From contig CAVSDF010000008.1 of the NCBI GenBank assembly GCA_963726715.1, forward strand, positions 124,001 through 188,000: a DNA stretch of 64,000 nt. Direction: 5' to 3'. Positions within the stretch are counted from its first letter, which is position 1, and every line of letters starts with the position of its first letter. Below the pieces are notes generated by a model, which saw nothing but the letters and a program-made list of their open reading frames with translations, was not told where the DNA came from and made no database searches. The DNA comes from CAVSDF01 sp963726715. GTDB lineage: Bacteria > Bacteroidota > Rhodothermia > Rhodothermales > BA12. The position numbers were made by a program, and so were the translations under genes. This document shows, piece by piece, positions 8,934 through 18,801 of this stretch.

Positions 8934-9530
8934 TCAGACGTACAGGTCGCGGGCGAGGGCGAGGGCGGCGTCGGGGACGAGGTAGCGGACGCTGCGGCGC
9001 TCGCGGAGGCGGGCGCGGATGTCGGTGGCGGAGATGTCGAGGCGCGGCGCGTCGGCGAAGGTGGCGGGGAAGCGGAGGGCGTGGGCAGCGTCGTGGGCGC
9101 GCGCGCCGGTGCGGCGGTAGACGACGATGCGGGCGAGGCGGGCGATCTCGTCGGGCTCGCGCCACGAGGCGAGGCCCGCGTACGAGTCTTCGCCGAGGAT
9201 CAGGTGCCACTCGGCGCCCGCGTACGCCGCCGTGAGCGCGCGGAGCGTCTCGACGGTGAACGACGGCTCCCCGGTCGCGTCGGCGCGGCGGAGTTCGAGG
9301 TCGGACGCCTCGAAGGCCGCGTTTCCGGCGATGGCGGCGCGCACGAGGGCGAGGCGCGCGTCGGGCGGGGCGAGGGCGGCGGCATCGTCGGCGCCGGTCT
9401 TGTGTGGCGGGCGCGCGGCGGGCATCCACACGACGCGGTCGAGCGCGAACGCCTCGCGCATCGCCTCGGCGACGACGAGGTGGCCGGTGTGGGGCGGATT
9501 GAACGAGCCGCCGAAGAGGCCGAGACGCAT
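8934..9530 (-). CDS. nadD: nicotinate-nucleotide adenylyltransferase
   Basis: Converts nicotinate mononucleotide and ATP to deamido-NAD in NAD synthesis (cytoplasm). The 198-residue product starts with the nucleotidyltransferase signature MRLGLFGGSFNPPHTGHL (the HxGH-like His14/His17) and contains PPHK, LILGEDSYAGLASW and the C-terminal ISATDIR motif, all diagnostic for NadD. Length is normal. It points away from the TonB-receptor gene, so the 9531-9723 gap is a divergent promoter region. NadA, another NAD-biosynthesis enzyme, lies at 15.4 kb in a separate unit. Confidence 0.96.
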   Translation of the reverse strand: MRLGLFGGSFNPPHTGHLVVAEAMREAFALDRVVWMPAARPPHKTGADDAAALAPPDARLALVRAAIAGNAAFEASDLELRRADATGEPSFTVETLRALTAAYAGAEWHLILGEDSYAGLASWREPDEIARLARIVVYRRTGARAHDAAHALRFPATFADAPRLDISATDIRARLRERRSVRYLVPDAALALARDLYV

Positions 9531-9690
9531 CGGGGACGGGAATGAGGAACGCTGCCCGTCGCACAGCCACCCGCCGGGGTGGGTTTCACGCCCGCCGGTC
9601 CCGGAGCCGGACGCAGGTCGGGCCGTCTCCACCCTCATCCTCGACAAACGATCAACGACCGACGACAAACGACCGCCCCCGCCCCCGGCC

Positions 9691-9698
9691 TACCTTTC
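9691..9698 (+). promoter_or_regulatory. possible Bacteroidota-type -7 element upstream of the TonB receptor
   Basis: TACCTTTC lies 25 bases before the TTG start, resembling the TAnnTTTG element of Bacteroidota promoters. No clear TTTG lies 19-21 bases upstream. Similar TACCTT(T/G) strings occur at 18759, 19704 and 37592, each just upstream of a start codon. Confidence 0.3.
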
Positions 9699-9723
9699 CG
9701 CCCGTCCCCACCGCCCCGTTTCG

Positions 9724-11654
9724 TTGCCCCGCCGCTTCCTCCGCCTCGCGCTCGCCGCCCTCGGCGCCGCCGCTCCCGCTGCTGCGCAGCCGCCCGGCCC
9801 GCTTGCCGACACGCTCGTCGTCACCGCTAGCGCGCGGGCGGAGGACGCCCGCCTCGCCGGGCAGCGCGTGACGGTCATCACCGCCGACGACATCGCCCGC
9901 ACGCCCGCCGCCTCGTTCGACGAGTTGCTGCGCACCGCCGCCGGGGTCGACGTGACGAGCCGAGGCGCTTTCGGCATCCAGAGCGACCTCAGCGTCCGCG
10001 GGTCGACGTTCGGCGGCGTGCTCGTGCTCATCGATGGCGTGCGCTTCAACGACCCGATGACCGGGCACTTCAACACCGATTTTCCCGTCCCGCTCGACGA
10101 GATCGCGCGCATCGAGGTGCTCCGCGGACCGGCGGCGGCGCGCTACGGTCCGGACGCCGTCGGCGGTGTCGTTCACGTGCTCACGCGCACCGCAGTCGGC
10201 CTGCCGACGTCGGCGCTCAGGCTCGCGGCGGGCACGCACAACCTGCGCGAGACGCGCATCGCGGTGGGCACCGGCGGTCCGGCGCGGCTCGGGCTCGCCG
10301 CTGCCTCGCTCGAAGCCGACGGGCAGACGGTACCGGGGATCGGCGCGAACGCGGGCGCGCCGATGCGCTACGCCGATGGACGCGACGTGCGCGCGCGCTT
10401 CACGCGCCGCAGCTACACCGCCGCCCTCGCCAACGACCGGTTCCGGATGGGCGCCCTCGGGCGCGCCCGCGCGCTCGCCCGCTATGGCTACGACGACCGC
10501 GACTTCGCCGCCGTCCGTTTCTACACGCCCTTCGCCTCCGACACCGCCTTCGAGGCCACGACGACCCACTGGGCACAGCTCGCTGCCGAATCGCAGGCCG
10601 GGACTGCCGCGCGCACCACGTGGCGCGTCGACGCGGGCGGGCGCATCCACCGCGACCGCTACGTCTACAACGGCGTCACCGCCGCCAACATCCACACGTC
10701 GCGGCAGGCGGTCGTGACGGCGACGGCGACGCACCGGCTGACGCCCGTCGTGACGTTCGATGCGGGCGTGAGCGGCCTCCTGCGCGGCATCTCGTCGAAC
10801 AACCTCGGGCGCCACGGTGGCTCGATGGTCGGCGCGTTCGCGCAGGCGAGCGCCGCGGCGCGGGGGTTCGCCGGGCGCGCCGCGGTGCGCGTCGACCGCG
10901 ACGACACGTTCGGCACCGAGGTCACGCCGTCGGCGAGTGCGGCGTACGCGGCGCCGCGGTGGGGGCTGAGCGCGAGCGCCGGGCGCGCGGTGCGGGCGCC
11001 GTCGTTCGTCGAGCGCTACCTCAACACCGAACTCGCCCGTCCGCGCGGACGCGACCTCGGCACGCCCGGCCTCGAGCGCCGAGCGCGCGTGGAGCGCCGA
11101 CGCAGGCGTCGACCTGCGCCCGCTCTCGAGGCCTGACGCTCCGCGCGACCGGCTTCGCGCGCCGCACCGACGGCCTCATCGACTTCGTCCGCGTCCCCGG
11201 CGACAGCGTCTTCCGCGCCGCCAACCTCCGCGAGCAGACCGTCCGCGGCGTCGAGACCGAGGGCGATGTGCGCGTCGGCGTCGTCCGCGCGCGGCTCACC
11301 TACACGCTGCTCGACATCGGCACGAGCGACCTCACCCCCGGCGCGACGGCCAAGTATGCGCTCCTGAACGCCCGCCACAGCGTCCAGGCGACGCTCTCGG
11401 CCCGCGTCGGCCCGCTCGACCTCGCGGTGCAATCGCTCCTCCGAGACCCCATCGATGACCCGGCGGCCACGGGCACGCCTCGCCAGACCTCGGCCTACAT
11501 GCTCCACAACGTGCGCGTCGGCTACGCCCTCGCCATCGCCCGCCGCGTCGTGCCGCTCACCGTCGAGGTCCGCAACGTCTTCGACGAGCGGGCGACGGAG
11601 GTGTTTTCGCCGCTGCCGGGCCGCTGGTGGATCGTCGGGTTGGCGCTGCGGTGA
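9724..11654 (+). CDS. TonB-dependent outer-membrane receptor (BtuB-like), two frameshifts
   Basis: About 640-residue outer-membrane receptor. A likely TTG start at 9724 gives the signal peptide LPRRFLRLALAALGAAAPAA with cleavage near AAAQ. The plug domain follows, with DTLVVTASAR (a TonB-box-like DTLVVTA), SFDELLRTAAGVDV, SVRGSTFGGVLVLIDGVR and IEVLRGPAAARYG. A 22-strand-type barrel ends with an aromatic residue region (GRWWIVGLALR). The frame changes near 11078 (1 to 2) and near 11130 (2 to 3); corrected, it reads through WSADAGVDLRPL to the stop at 11654. Plug features are closest to cobalamin/iron-chelate receptors, but the substrate is not determinable. No riboswitch was confirmed in the leader. 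Confidence 0.85.
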
Positions 11655-11790
11655 GTCGTTGATGGTTCGTTGTTAAGGGTTGGTCGTTGGTCGTTTGTAG
11701 ATCGAGATTGGAGACGCGGACGCATCCGGCACCTGTCGGGTATACACCATCCCCCATCGACCAACAACCAACGACCACGACCCACACCAA
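11655..11790. repeat. intergenic inverted low-complexity repeat ((AACGACC)n type)
   Basis: The left side reads GGTTGGTCGTTGGTCG and the right side CGACCAACAACCAACGACC, separated by about 60 bases, giving an imperfect stem between the TonB-receptor stop and the lolD start. Related GTCGTT/AACGAC-rich strings occur at about 9643-9676 and 17964-17995. No gene is seen here. Confidence 0.55.
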
Positions 11791-11793
11791 ACC

Positions 11794-12516
<723 letters not shown>

Positions 12517-12685
12517 CAGGATCGTGGGGGAATGCGTGGCGTGCCCGGCCGCTCGCCTTGCGATGCAAATTGAGACGAACGCGGCGTGGCGTCATTTTTG
12601 TCGTCGCTCGAATCGGCACTCCCGATGCACCGTGCGTCGTGCCGTATCCTGACCCTTCGCTTCTCACCCCACACCCGTACCTGCA

Positions 12686-14619
12686 ATGACACCACTCGTC
12701 CGCCGCGGATCGCTCCTGCTGGCCCTCACCGCCGTCTCCGCATCCGCGTCTCTCGCGCAGGAGCGGCAGGTGCTGCGCCCGGAACGCACGCTCTTCATCG
12801 CGCCCCACATCGGCTTCGCGGCCTACGTCGGCGACCACGACGTCAACCCGTTCGACGGCGGCTACTTCCAGGGGACGAGTGGCGAGGAGCTGCCGATCCG
12901 CTACGGCGGGCAGATCGGCTATCAGTTCTCGCCCTACGTCGCGGCCAGCGTCGGCGGCGCGATCGGCAACTACACGACGATCTGGCGCGACGTGAACGGC
13001 GGCGTCTTCAACAACTTCAACCGCCGCTACACCGCCGATGCGCTCGTGCGCCTGACCGCAGGCGCGCAGCACGCACGCTTCGCGCCGTACGTGGAGATCG
13101 GCGTGCGCGGCTCGAACGGCGAGACGAACCCGCCCGGTGGCGGCACCGATGCGGTTCAGCGGCGGCCCGCTGCTCGGCGTCGGTGTCGATCTCGCGGCCA
13201 CGCCGCATCTGTCGTTCCTGCTCGGCGGCAACTTCGGCCTGATGTTTCCCGACGCCAACACCGACGCGAGCGACTATCACCGGCGTCGACCGCTTCGCGC
13301 CGTTCGACCTGCTCGGCGGGTTTGGCGTGAGCGTCAAGTACAGCCTGCGCGGGGCCGTCACCCGGCCCTACATCGTCGCCATCAACGGCCCCGACCGCCT
13401 CGAAGTGGGCCAGACGGGCACGTTCACGGCCACGACCAACCGGCGCATCGCCACCGGCGAGATGCGCGACGCATGGTCGTTCGGCGACGGGATGATGGGC
13501 GATGGCACCGAGGCGTCGCACGCGTACAGCCGCGCGGGGATGTACACCGTCTCGTTCTCGACGACGACGCCCCACGGCATGGCCGAGCGCTCGATGACCG
13601 TCGAGGTCGTCCCGCCGCCGATCCCACCGCCCGCTATCGTCGCCATCGACGCCGTTCCGCGCGAGGTGCGCGTCGCGCAGCCGGTGCGCTTCACCGTCCG
13701 CGCGACCGGCGGCGAGCCGTTCACGTACGCGTGGGCCTTCGGCGACGGCGCGACCTCGAACGTCGCTTCGCCCTCGCATCCGTACGACCGCGCGGGCACC
13801 TACACGGCCACGCTCACGCTCGGCAACGGCGCCGGTCAGACATCGCGCTCGGTGCAGGTCATCGTCACCGCCGCGCCCGTCGTCACGCCGCCGGTGGCCC
13901 CGACATGCGCCATCGCCGAACTGTCGTCGGTGTTCTTCGCCCGCAACTCGTCCACCGTCGACGCCCGCGCGCAGGCCGACCTCCGCGCCAACATGGAAGC
14001 GCTCAGCACGCCCGCGTGCGCCGCGACGACGATCCGCGTCGAGGGCTACGCCGCCCCCGGTGAGCGCGCCTCGCTCGCCGACGCCCGTGCGCAGGCCGTC
14101 GCCGCCGCCTACATGTCGATGGGCATGACGCGGGTGACCGCGATGGGCATGGGCAGCGTCGGCGCGCAGACGAGCAAGAAGGAGGACACGAGCCAGTTCC
14201 GCCGCGCCGACTCGATCCCGCAGCGCGCCGAGACGCGCTCGGGCATGAACGACGCCCCAGCGCCGACCGCCCCGATGTCGATGCCCGCGAGCACCGGCTC
14301 GAAGGGCGCCGGCGCCGCCAGCCCCGCCGACGCCACGCCGGCTGCATCCACCGCCCGCACCACGTCCCGCACGTTCGCGCCGATGCCCGGCGCGGGCTAC
14401 GTCGTCGTCGTCGGCGGCGCGCCGACCGAGGGCGAGGCCGAGGCGATGGCCGAGCGCATGGGAGGCGACGTTCGCATCGTCGCAGGCGAGACCGCAGACG
14501 GCACCGCCGTCTACCGCGTCGCCGTCGGGCACCACGCGAGCCTGCCGGCGGCCCGCGCGGCCCTCGCCCGCGTCCGCGCGAGCGGCCCGGCCGACGCCTG
14601 GCTCCTGCGCGTCCGCTGA
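12686..14619 (+). CDS. composite outer-membrane protein: beta-barrel, two PKD domains, OmpA-like and SPOR domains (two frameshifts)
   Basis: A single gene of about 643 codons once frame changes near 13140 (2 to 3) and 13278 (3 to 1) are accepted. Order: signal peptide (about 1-24, ending SLAQ); an outer-membrane barrel-like region of ~190 residues with alternating aromatic strands; two PKD domains (AWSFGDG...GMYTVSF and YAWAFGDG...GTYTATLTL); an OmpA-like domain (SSVFFARNSSTVDARAQADL, IRVEGYAAPGERASLADARA); a Ser/Pro/Ala linker; and a C-terminal SPOR-type domain (GYVVVVGGAPTEGEAEAMA to AWLLRVR). It is presumably a cell-envelope anchor between outer membrane and peptidoglycan. The OmpA motif keeps the arginine but lacks the usual Asp (GYAA instead of GHTD), so peptidoglycan binding is doubtful. 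Domain calls are by eye. Confidence 0.75.
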
Positions 14620-14647
14620 GCTCGGCAGACCCGCCGCCCCGGACAAT

Positions 14648-14690
14648 CCGCCGGGCGTTCCTCACGGAGCGTCCGGCGGTTCTGTGTTTG
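14648..14690 (+). terminator. intrinsic terminator after the PKD/OmpA/SPOR gene
   Basis: CCGCCGGGCG pairs with CGTCCGGCGG (10 bp including one G-U) around a 12-base loop, followed by TTCTGTGTTT. It starts 29 bases after the stop codon. Confidence 0.75.
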
Positions 14691-14780
14691 GGGACCAGGG
14701 CGCCGGTGGAAATGTGGAGGGGGTGGCGTGACGAATCGCGCGAAACGTGCGGCTTCCCATCCGACACACCTCCTGCCCCG

Positions 14781-15275
14781 ATGCGCTGCCTCGTCTGCCT
14801 GCTGCCACTGCTCGCCGCCGCCGCACCCCACGTTCGCGCCCAGGGGTTGGGGCTGCGCGTCAACGCCGGACCGGCGGTCGTGACGACCGGCATCGGGGTC
14901 GTCGGCGAGGTCGGCGTGAGGGCGTCGCGATGGTCTGGATGGGTTCAACGCCTCGCCTATGCCAACATCGGGGAGGACAGCGGGGAGGGCCTCTCGCTTG
15001 CCAGTGACGGGATCACCGCCCTCATGGGCGGTTTTCGACCCGAAGGGAAGAATCTCGAATTCGCCCTCGGAGTGGGTCAGATCGACTCGAAGCGATTTGT
15101 GGATTGCAACGATGGTGAAGGGGGAGCGTGCGGTCGCAACGGATCTGGCCTCTCGCTCCACGGCGAGTTCGGATGGGCGCCGCGCGGACGATTCGGCGTC
15201 GGGGTGCGGATGACCGCTATCGCCAGCCGTCCGCTCTCGGGCGTCGGCGCGGCGCTGACGGTCGGGGTGCACTGA
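14781..15275 (+). CDS. small exported beta-rich protein of unknown function
   Basis: 164 residues beginning at the ATG at 14781, where a clear signal peptide (MRCLVCLLPLLAAAAPHVRA) starts. The mature part is Gly-rich with alternating strands (GLRVNAGPAVVTTGIGVVGE, WVQRLAYANIG, FALGVGQIDS, RFGVGVRMTAIA) and ends in a hydrophobic strand (GAALTVGVH). This suggests a small outer-membrane barrel. I do not recognise the family. The gene stands alone after a terminator. Confidence 0.65.
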   Translation: MRCLVCLLPLLAAAAPHVRAQGLGLRVNAGPAVVTTGIGVVGEVGVRASRWSGWVQRLAYANIGEDSGEGLSLASDGITALMGGFRPEGKNLEFALGVGQIDSKRFVDCNDGEGGACGRNGSGLSLHGEFGWAPRGRFGVGVRMTAIASRPLSGVGAALTVGVH

Positions 15276-15327
15276 CGGGCTGCTGCGCCGGGGTGTGAGG
15301 AGGGCGGGGCGCGCCGACGGGGGAGGC

Positions 15328-15351
15328 GGGACGTGCGAGCACGTCCCCTAC
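15328..15351. repeat. REP-type palindrome with GTAG foot (variant of class A)
   Basis: GGGACGTGC-GA-GCACGTCCC followed by CTAC, so the minus strand carries a GTAG-footed hairpin. It has the same layout as the REPs around the RAYT gene but different stem bases. It sits upstream of nadA. Confidence 0.6.
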
Positions 15352-15432
15352 CGGGGTGTGGGAAGGGGCGGGACGAACGCCCGCGCCGCCCGCGCGTAGT
15401 CACCGCCTCTCCGCATCCGCCCGTCTCCTCCG

Positions 15433-16470
15433 ATGCCCGACGCTCTGCTCGACCTGCCCGTTCTCGACGACCGCCGCGCCCTCGCCGCCGCGCTCGATCC
15501 CGCCGTCGGCTTCCTCGATGTCGCCATCGACCCCGGCCTCGACCTCTTCGCCGAGATCGAGCGGTTGAAGACGGAGAAGAACGCCGTCGTGCTCGCGCAC
15601 TACTACCAGGACGCCGACATCCAGGACATCGCCGACTACATCGGCGACAGCCTCGGCCTCGCCCGGCAGGCGGAGTCGACCGACGCCGACCTCATCGTCT
15701 TCTGCGGCGTCCACTTCATGGCCGAGACCGCCAAGATCCTCAACCCCTCGAAGACCGTCGTCCTGCCCGACCTCAACGCCGGCTGCTCGCTCTCCGACAC
15801 CTGCCCGCCCGACGAGTTCGCCGCCTTCGTCGCCGCGCACCCCGGCCACACCGTCGTCAGCTACGTCAACTGCTCGGCGGGCGTGAAGGCGCTCTCCGAC
15901 ATCATCGTCACCTCGTCGAACGCCGAGCACATCCTTCGGCAGATCCCCCGCGACGAGCCGATCATCTTCGGCCCCGACCGCAACCTCGGGCGCTACATGG
16001 CCAAGCAAGTCGGGCGGCCCGACATGGTCATCTGGCAGGGGGTGTGCATCGTCCACGAGACGTTCTCCGAGCGGCGTCTGCTGGCCCTCAAGGCGCAGCA
16101 CCCCGGCGCCCCCGTGCTCGCGCACCCCGAGTGCGAGGAGGCGATCCTGCGCCACGCCGACTTCATCGGCTCGACGACCGCGATCCTGCGCGAGGCGGTC
16201 CGGCGGCCCGAGGCGACGCAGATCATCGCCACCGAGGAGGGCATCCTCCACGGGATGCGCAAGGCCGCGCCCGACAAGACGTTCATCGGGGCGCCCCCCG
16301 AGAGCGGGTGCGCGTGCAACCAGTGCCCGCACATGAAGCTCAACACGCTCGAAAAGCTCTACCTCGCCCTGAAGTACGAGCAGCCGGAACTGCTGATGGA
16401 CGAGGTCCTGCGCGAGCGCGCCCGCCGCCCGATCGAGCGCATGCTGGAGATGAGCGTCGGCGTGGGGTGA
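15433..16470 (+). CDS. nadA: quinolinate synthase
   Basis: 4Fe-4S enzyme condensing iminoaspartate with dihydroxyacetone phosphate to quinolinate (NAD synthesis, cytoplasm). The 345-residue length is normal. Signatures: LAHYYQDADIQDIADYIGDS, LNAGCSLSDTCP, GPDRNLGRYMAKQVG, HPECEEAI and CNQCPHMKLNTLEKLYLAL. Cys118, Cys205 and Cys298 sit where the three cluster ligands of the E. coli enzyme lie. The partner genes nadB and nadC are not in the window. Its 3' end is convergent with a lipoprotein gene across a hairpin of the CCTGNCAGG family. Confidence 0.97.
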   Translation: MPDALLDLPVLDDRRALAAALDPAVGFLDVAIDPGLDLFAEIERLKTEKNAVVLAHYYQDADIQDIADYIGDSLGLARQAESTDADLIVFCGVHFMAETAKILNPSKTVVLPDLNAGCSLSDTCPPDEFAAFVAAHPGHTVVSYVNCSAGVKALSDIIVTSSNAEHILRQIPRDEPIIFGPDRNLGRYMAKQVGRPDMVIWQGVCIVHETFSERRLLALKAQHPGAPVLAHPECEEAILRHADFIGSTTAILREAVRRPEATQIIATEEGILHGMRKAAPDKTFIGAPPESGCACNQCPHMKLNTLEKLYLALKYEQPELLMDEVLRERARRPIERMLEMSVGVG

Positions 16471-16532
16471 GCGCCGGTGCGCGCCCCGCCCATCACCGCC
16501 CGCCGAAAACGCCCCGTCCCCACCAAACGAAA

Positions 16533-16565
16533 ACACCTGCCAGGTCTCCCAGACCTGACAGGTGT
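16533..16565. terminator. bidirectional terminator-like palindrome, CCTGNCAGG family, copy 1
   Basis: ACACCTGCCAGGTCT pairs with AGACCTGACAGGTGT across CCC (15 bp, one mismatch that becomes a wobble on the minus strand). It lies between the convergent ends of nadA and the lipoprotein gene. Confidence 0.75.
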
Positions 16566-16598
16566 ACCGAGCGAACCGGCGGCGCGAACCGGCGCGCG

Positions 16599-17027
16599 TC
16601 AGCGGATGGTGACGGTGACCGAATCGGCCGACGAGTCGGCGTAGACGGTCTTGCCGGCGCGCAGGCGGACGCCGACGTAATTGGTGATCTTGTTGCGGAG
16701 CGTGTCCACCGGCGTCAGGATGCGCGCGGTGACGCTCGGCGTGAAGCCGTCGGCGTTGTCGTAGAGCTTCGACCACGAGGTGAGCAGCCCTCGGATCGTG
16801 TCGACCTTCTCGCCCGCTGGCGTCGCGTAGGCGATGCGGATGCGCGAGGTGAGCGGCACCGGACTCGCGCCCGCGCGGTTGTAGCGCGCGGCGGTGACGG
16901 TGTAGGCGACCGCGTCGGTCGAGCGGTCGGGGACGCGCACGATGTCGCACGCGCCGACGACGAACGCGAGCGCGGCGACGGCGGTGAGGGCGAGCGGGCG
17001 GAGGGGCAGGCGGGCGGGTGCGGGCAT
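16599..17027 (-). CDS. small putative lipoprotein of unknown function
   Basis: 142 residues. A typical lipoprotein signal runs from Met1 through the hydrophobic LALTAVAALAFVVG to the lipobox VGAC (Cys27). The mature part is beta-rich and has no motif I recognise (PLTSRIRIAYATPAGEKVDT, ITNYVGVRLRAGKTVYA, ADSVTVTIR). The start at 17027 is chosen because it places the signal peptide correctly. Probably an outer-membrane or periplasm-facing lipoprotein served by the Lol system. Function is unknown. Confidence 0.7.
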   Translation of the reverse strand: MPAPARLPLRPLALTAVAALAFVVGACDIVRVPDRSTDAVAYTVTAARYNRAGASPVPLTSRIRIAYATPAGEKVDTIRGLLTSWSKLYDNADGFTPSVTARILTPVDTLRNKITNYVGVRLRAGKTVYADSSADSVTVTIR

Positions 17028-17316
17028 CACGGCGGGCGACAGGCGGGAAAGACGGGCGAGGATGTGACGCGGAAGATACACGGCTTCTGCCGCCGCAGAA
17101 ATCCCGTCCGCACCCCCCGTGTGCGTGCTGAGCCGCTTCCTTTCGTGCCGAACATCCCGCCACGCCCCGGCAGGGCCGGTGTCCGTGCCTGCGCTGCGCC
17201 GTCCGACCCCGCCCGCGGTCCGCTTCACCCCGCATCGGCGCGGCTGCCCGCGGCGCTGCCGATGTCGGCCCCGCCTCCGTCCCGCCCGTTCCTCCACCGA
17301 ATCTTCCCCCGACGCC

Positions 17317-17955
17317 GTGCCCTACGACGACCTTCCGCTCTTCCCGCTCGATGTGGTCCTGTACCCCGGCGAGGCCCTGCCGCTGCACATCTTCGAGCCG
17401 CGCTACCGCGAGATGGTGGCGCGCTGCCTGCGCCACGACGAACCCTTCGGCCTCGTCCTCGCCATCCCCGGCGGCGGCGTGGCGAGTGTCGGCTGCACGG
17501 CGCGCATCGAGCGGATTCTCGAACGGCACCCGGACGGCCGCATCGACCTCATCGCGCGGGGCGAGCAGCGCGTCGAGATCGAGCAGCTCCACGAGGTTCA
17601 CGCCTACCTCTCCGCCGCCGCCCGCCCGCTCCCCGAACCCGACGTCCCCGCCGACGTGCCGATGCGCGAGCGCGTCGTCGCCCTCCACATTCGGCTCGTG
17701 GAAGTCGCCGGGCGCAGCGTGCGGATGAGCCTCTACGCCACGCCGACCGTCTCGTACGCCATCGCCCACAACGCAGGCCTCGACACGTCGCAGAAGCAGA
17801 CGGTGCTGGAACTGCCCGACGAGACCGCGCGCCTCGCCTACCTCGCCGAGCACCTCGAAACGCTCCTCGTGCGCGTCGAGCAGATCGAGGAGGTGCGCCG
17901 CAAGGTCCGCTCGAACGGCCACTTCCGCGACTTCCTCCCCGGCGACGACGCGTGA
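17317..17955 (+). CDS. Lon N-terminal-domain (substrate-binding) protein
   Basis: 212 residues from the GTG at 17317. The first ~110 match the LON_substr_bdg (PUA-like) domain: DLPLFPLDVVLYPGEALPLH, IFEPRYREMVARCL, GLVLAIPGGGVASVGCTARI and DLIARGEQRVEI. No ATPase or protease domain follows, so this is the stand-alone 'peptidase S16 lon domain' type common in many bacteria. Its biochemical role is not established; a substrate-recognition or cereblon-like scaffold is inferred. It is isolated from lon itself. Confidence 0.88.
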   Translation: MPYDDLPLFPLDVVLYPGEALPLHIFEPRYREMVARCLRHDEPFGLVLAIPGGGVASVGCTARIERILERHPDGRIDLIARGEQRVEIEQLHEVHAYLSAAARPLPEPDVPADVPMRERVVALHIRLVEVAGRSVRMSLYATPTVSYAIAHNAGLDTSQKQTVLELPDETARLAYLAEHLETLLVRVEQIEEVRRKVRSNGHFRDFLPGDDA

Positions 17956-18058
17956 TGCGTGGGTCGTTGACAGTTTGTTGATGGCTTGTCGTTCCTGCGC
18001 GCGTGGCGTGCGGCAACGGCGAGGGTCGGAAATCAGGCCCCATCCCCAACCACCATCC

Positions 18059-18589
18059 CTACTGGCGGGCGTAAACGAGGCGGTAGCTGAGGCCGCCGGG
18101 CAGTTGTGGCGAGGTGACGGCGACGGCGAGCGAGAGCGTCCGCCCGTCCGGCGAGAGCGTGTAGGCGTTGACGCGCTGGCCGTCGTCTGCGCGGAAGGTC
18201 TGGCGCAGCGTCGCGCCCGTCCACGCGGTCGAGACCTGCAAGCGGTCGCCGTCCTGCGGGCGTCGCCACGCGATCTCGGCACCACTCGCGGGCGTCCGCA
18301 CCGGCGCGCCGCCGTTGGTGGCGATGGTGATCTCGGCGCCGGAGGTGCCGTTCACCTGGGCGATCTCGATGCGTCCGTACGGCTCGTTCGTGCCGCGCAG
18401 CCGCCGCCGCGCGATGGGGCGGATGAGCACGTTGACGCGCCGGGCGGTCCGCTCGATGGCCGCGCCGATGTCGTCGCTCGCGCTGCGGTCGAGCACGAAG
18501 GTGCCGGTCAGCGCCGCGTTCTGCGCCGACGCAGGCCGCGCGGCGGCGGAGAACGCGAGGACGGCGAGGGCGGCGAAGGCGAGGCGCAT
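18059..18589 (-). CDS. exported protein of unknown function
   Basis: 176 residues beginning with a signal peptide (MRLAFAALAVLAFSAAARPA, cleavage near ASAQ). The mature part resembles lipocalin-like beta proteins of Bacteroidota/Acidobacteriota by eye: GTFVLDRSASDDIGAAIE, then RLQVSTAWTGATLRQTF and LSPDGRTLSLAVAV. The pattern 'G-x-F-x-LD...S-D...D-G-R-x-L' occurs in secreted hypothetical proteins, and no catalytic motif is visible. The ATG at 18589 is preferred over the frame's first ATG at 18631, because the latter would put an arginine-rich stretch before the signal peptide. Confidence 0.65.
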   Translation of the reverse strand: MRLAFAALAVLAFSAAARPASAQNAALTGTFVLDRSASDDIGAAIERTARRVNVLIRPIARRRLRGTNEPYGRIEIAQVNGTSGAEITIATNGGAPVRTPASGAEIAWRRPQDGDRLQVSTAWTGATLRQTFRADDGQRVNAYTLSPDGRTLSLAVAVTSPQLPGGLSYRLVYARQ

Positions 18590-18758
18590 CGGGGCAGGGG
18601 GACGGCGGGAGGAACGAACGCGGACGGGCACGAGGGGGCAACGCGGCAGAGGAGCGATCTATCCTGTCTCGCCCGGCGATGGGGACGATGGGGGAGAAGG
18701 TCAGGATGCGATGGGCGGGAACGCCGCGCGTCCCCCGCGCCCGCGCGACCGTCCCCGT

Positions 18759-18766
18759 TACCTTTG
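18759..18766 (+). promoter_or_regulatory. possible -7 element (TACCTTTG) upstream of the MBL-fold gene
   Basis: An exact match to TAnnTTTG, 35 bases before the ATG. A -33 TTTG is not seen at the proper distance, so the call is tentative. Confidence 0.35.
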
Positions 18767-18801
18767 CTTCTGACTGCCCTCGACCCATCCCGCCCCGCGC
18801 C

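Noticed and set aside
9531..9723. Cobalamin (or SAH) riboswitch in the leader of the TonB-receptor gene; GGGAATGAGGAACGCTGCCC recalls parts of both.
   Set aside because: The remaining conserved blocks (GGTG-AAxTCC, the CCACTG region, the AGTCAGGA-ACCTGCC box, or the SAH pseudoknot strand) are missing. A covariance-model search (Rfam Cobalamin, SAH) would decide; as read, the evidence is too weak to call.
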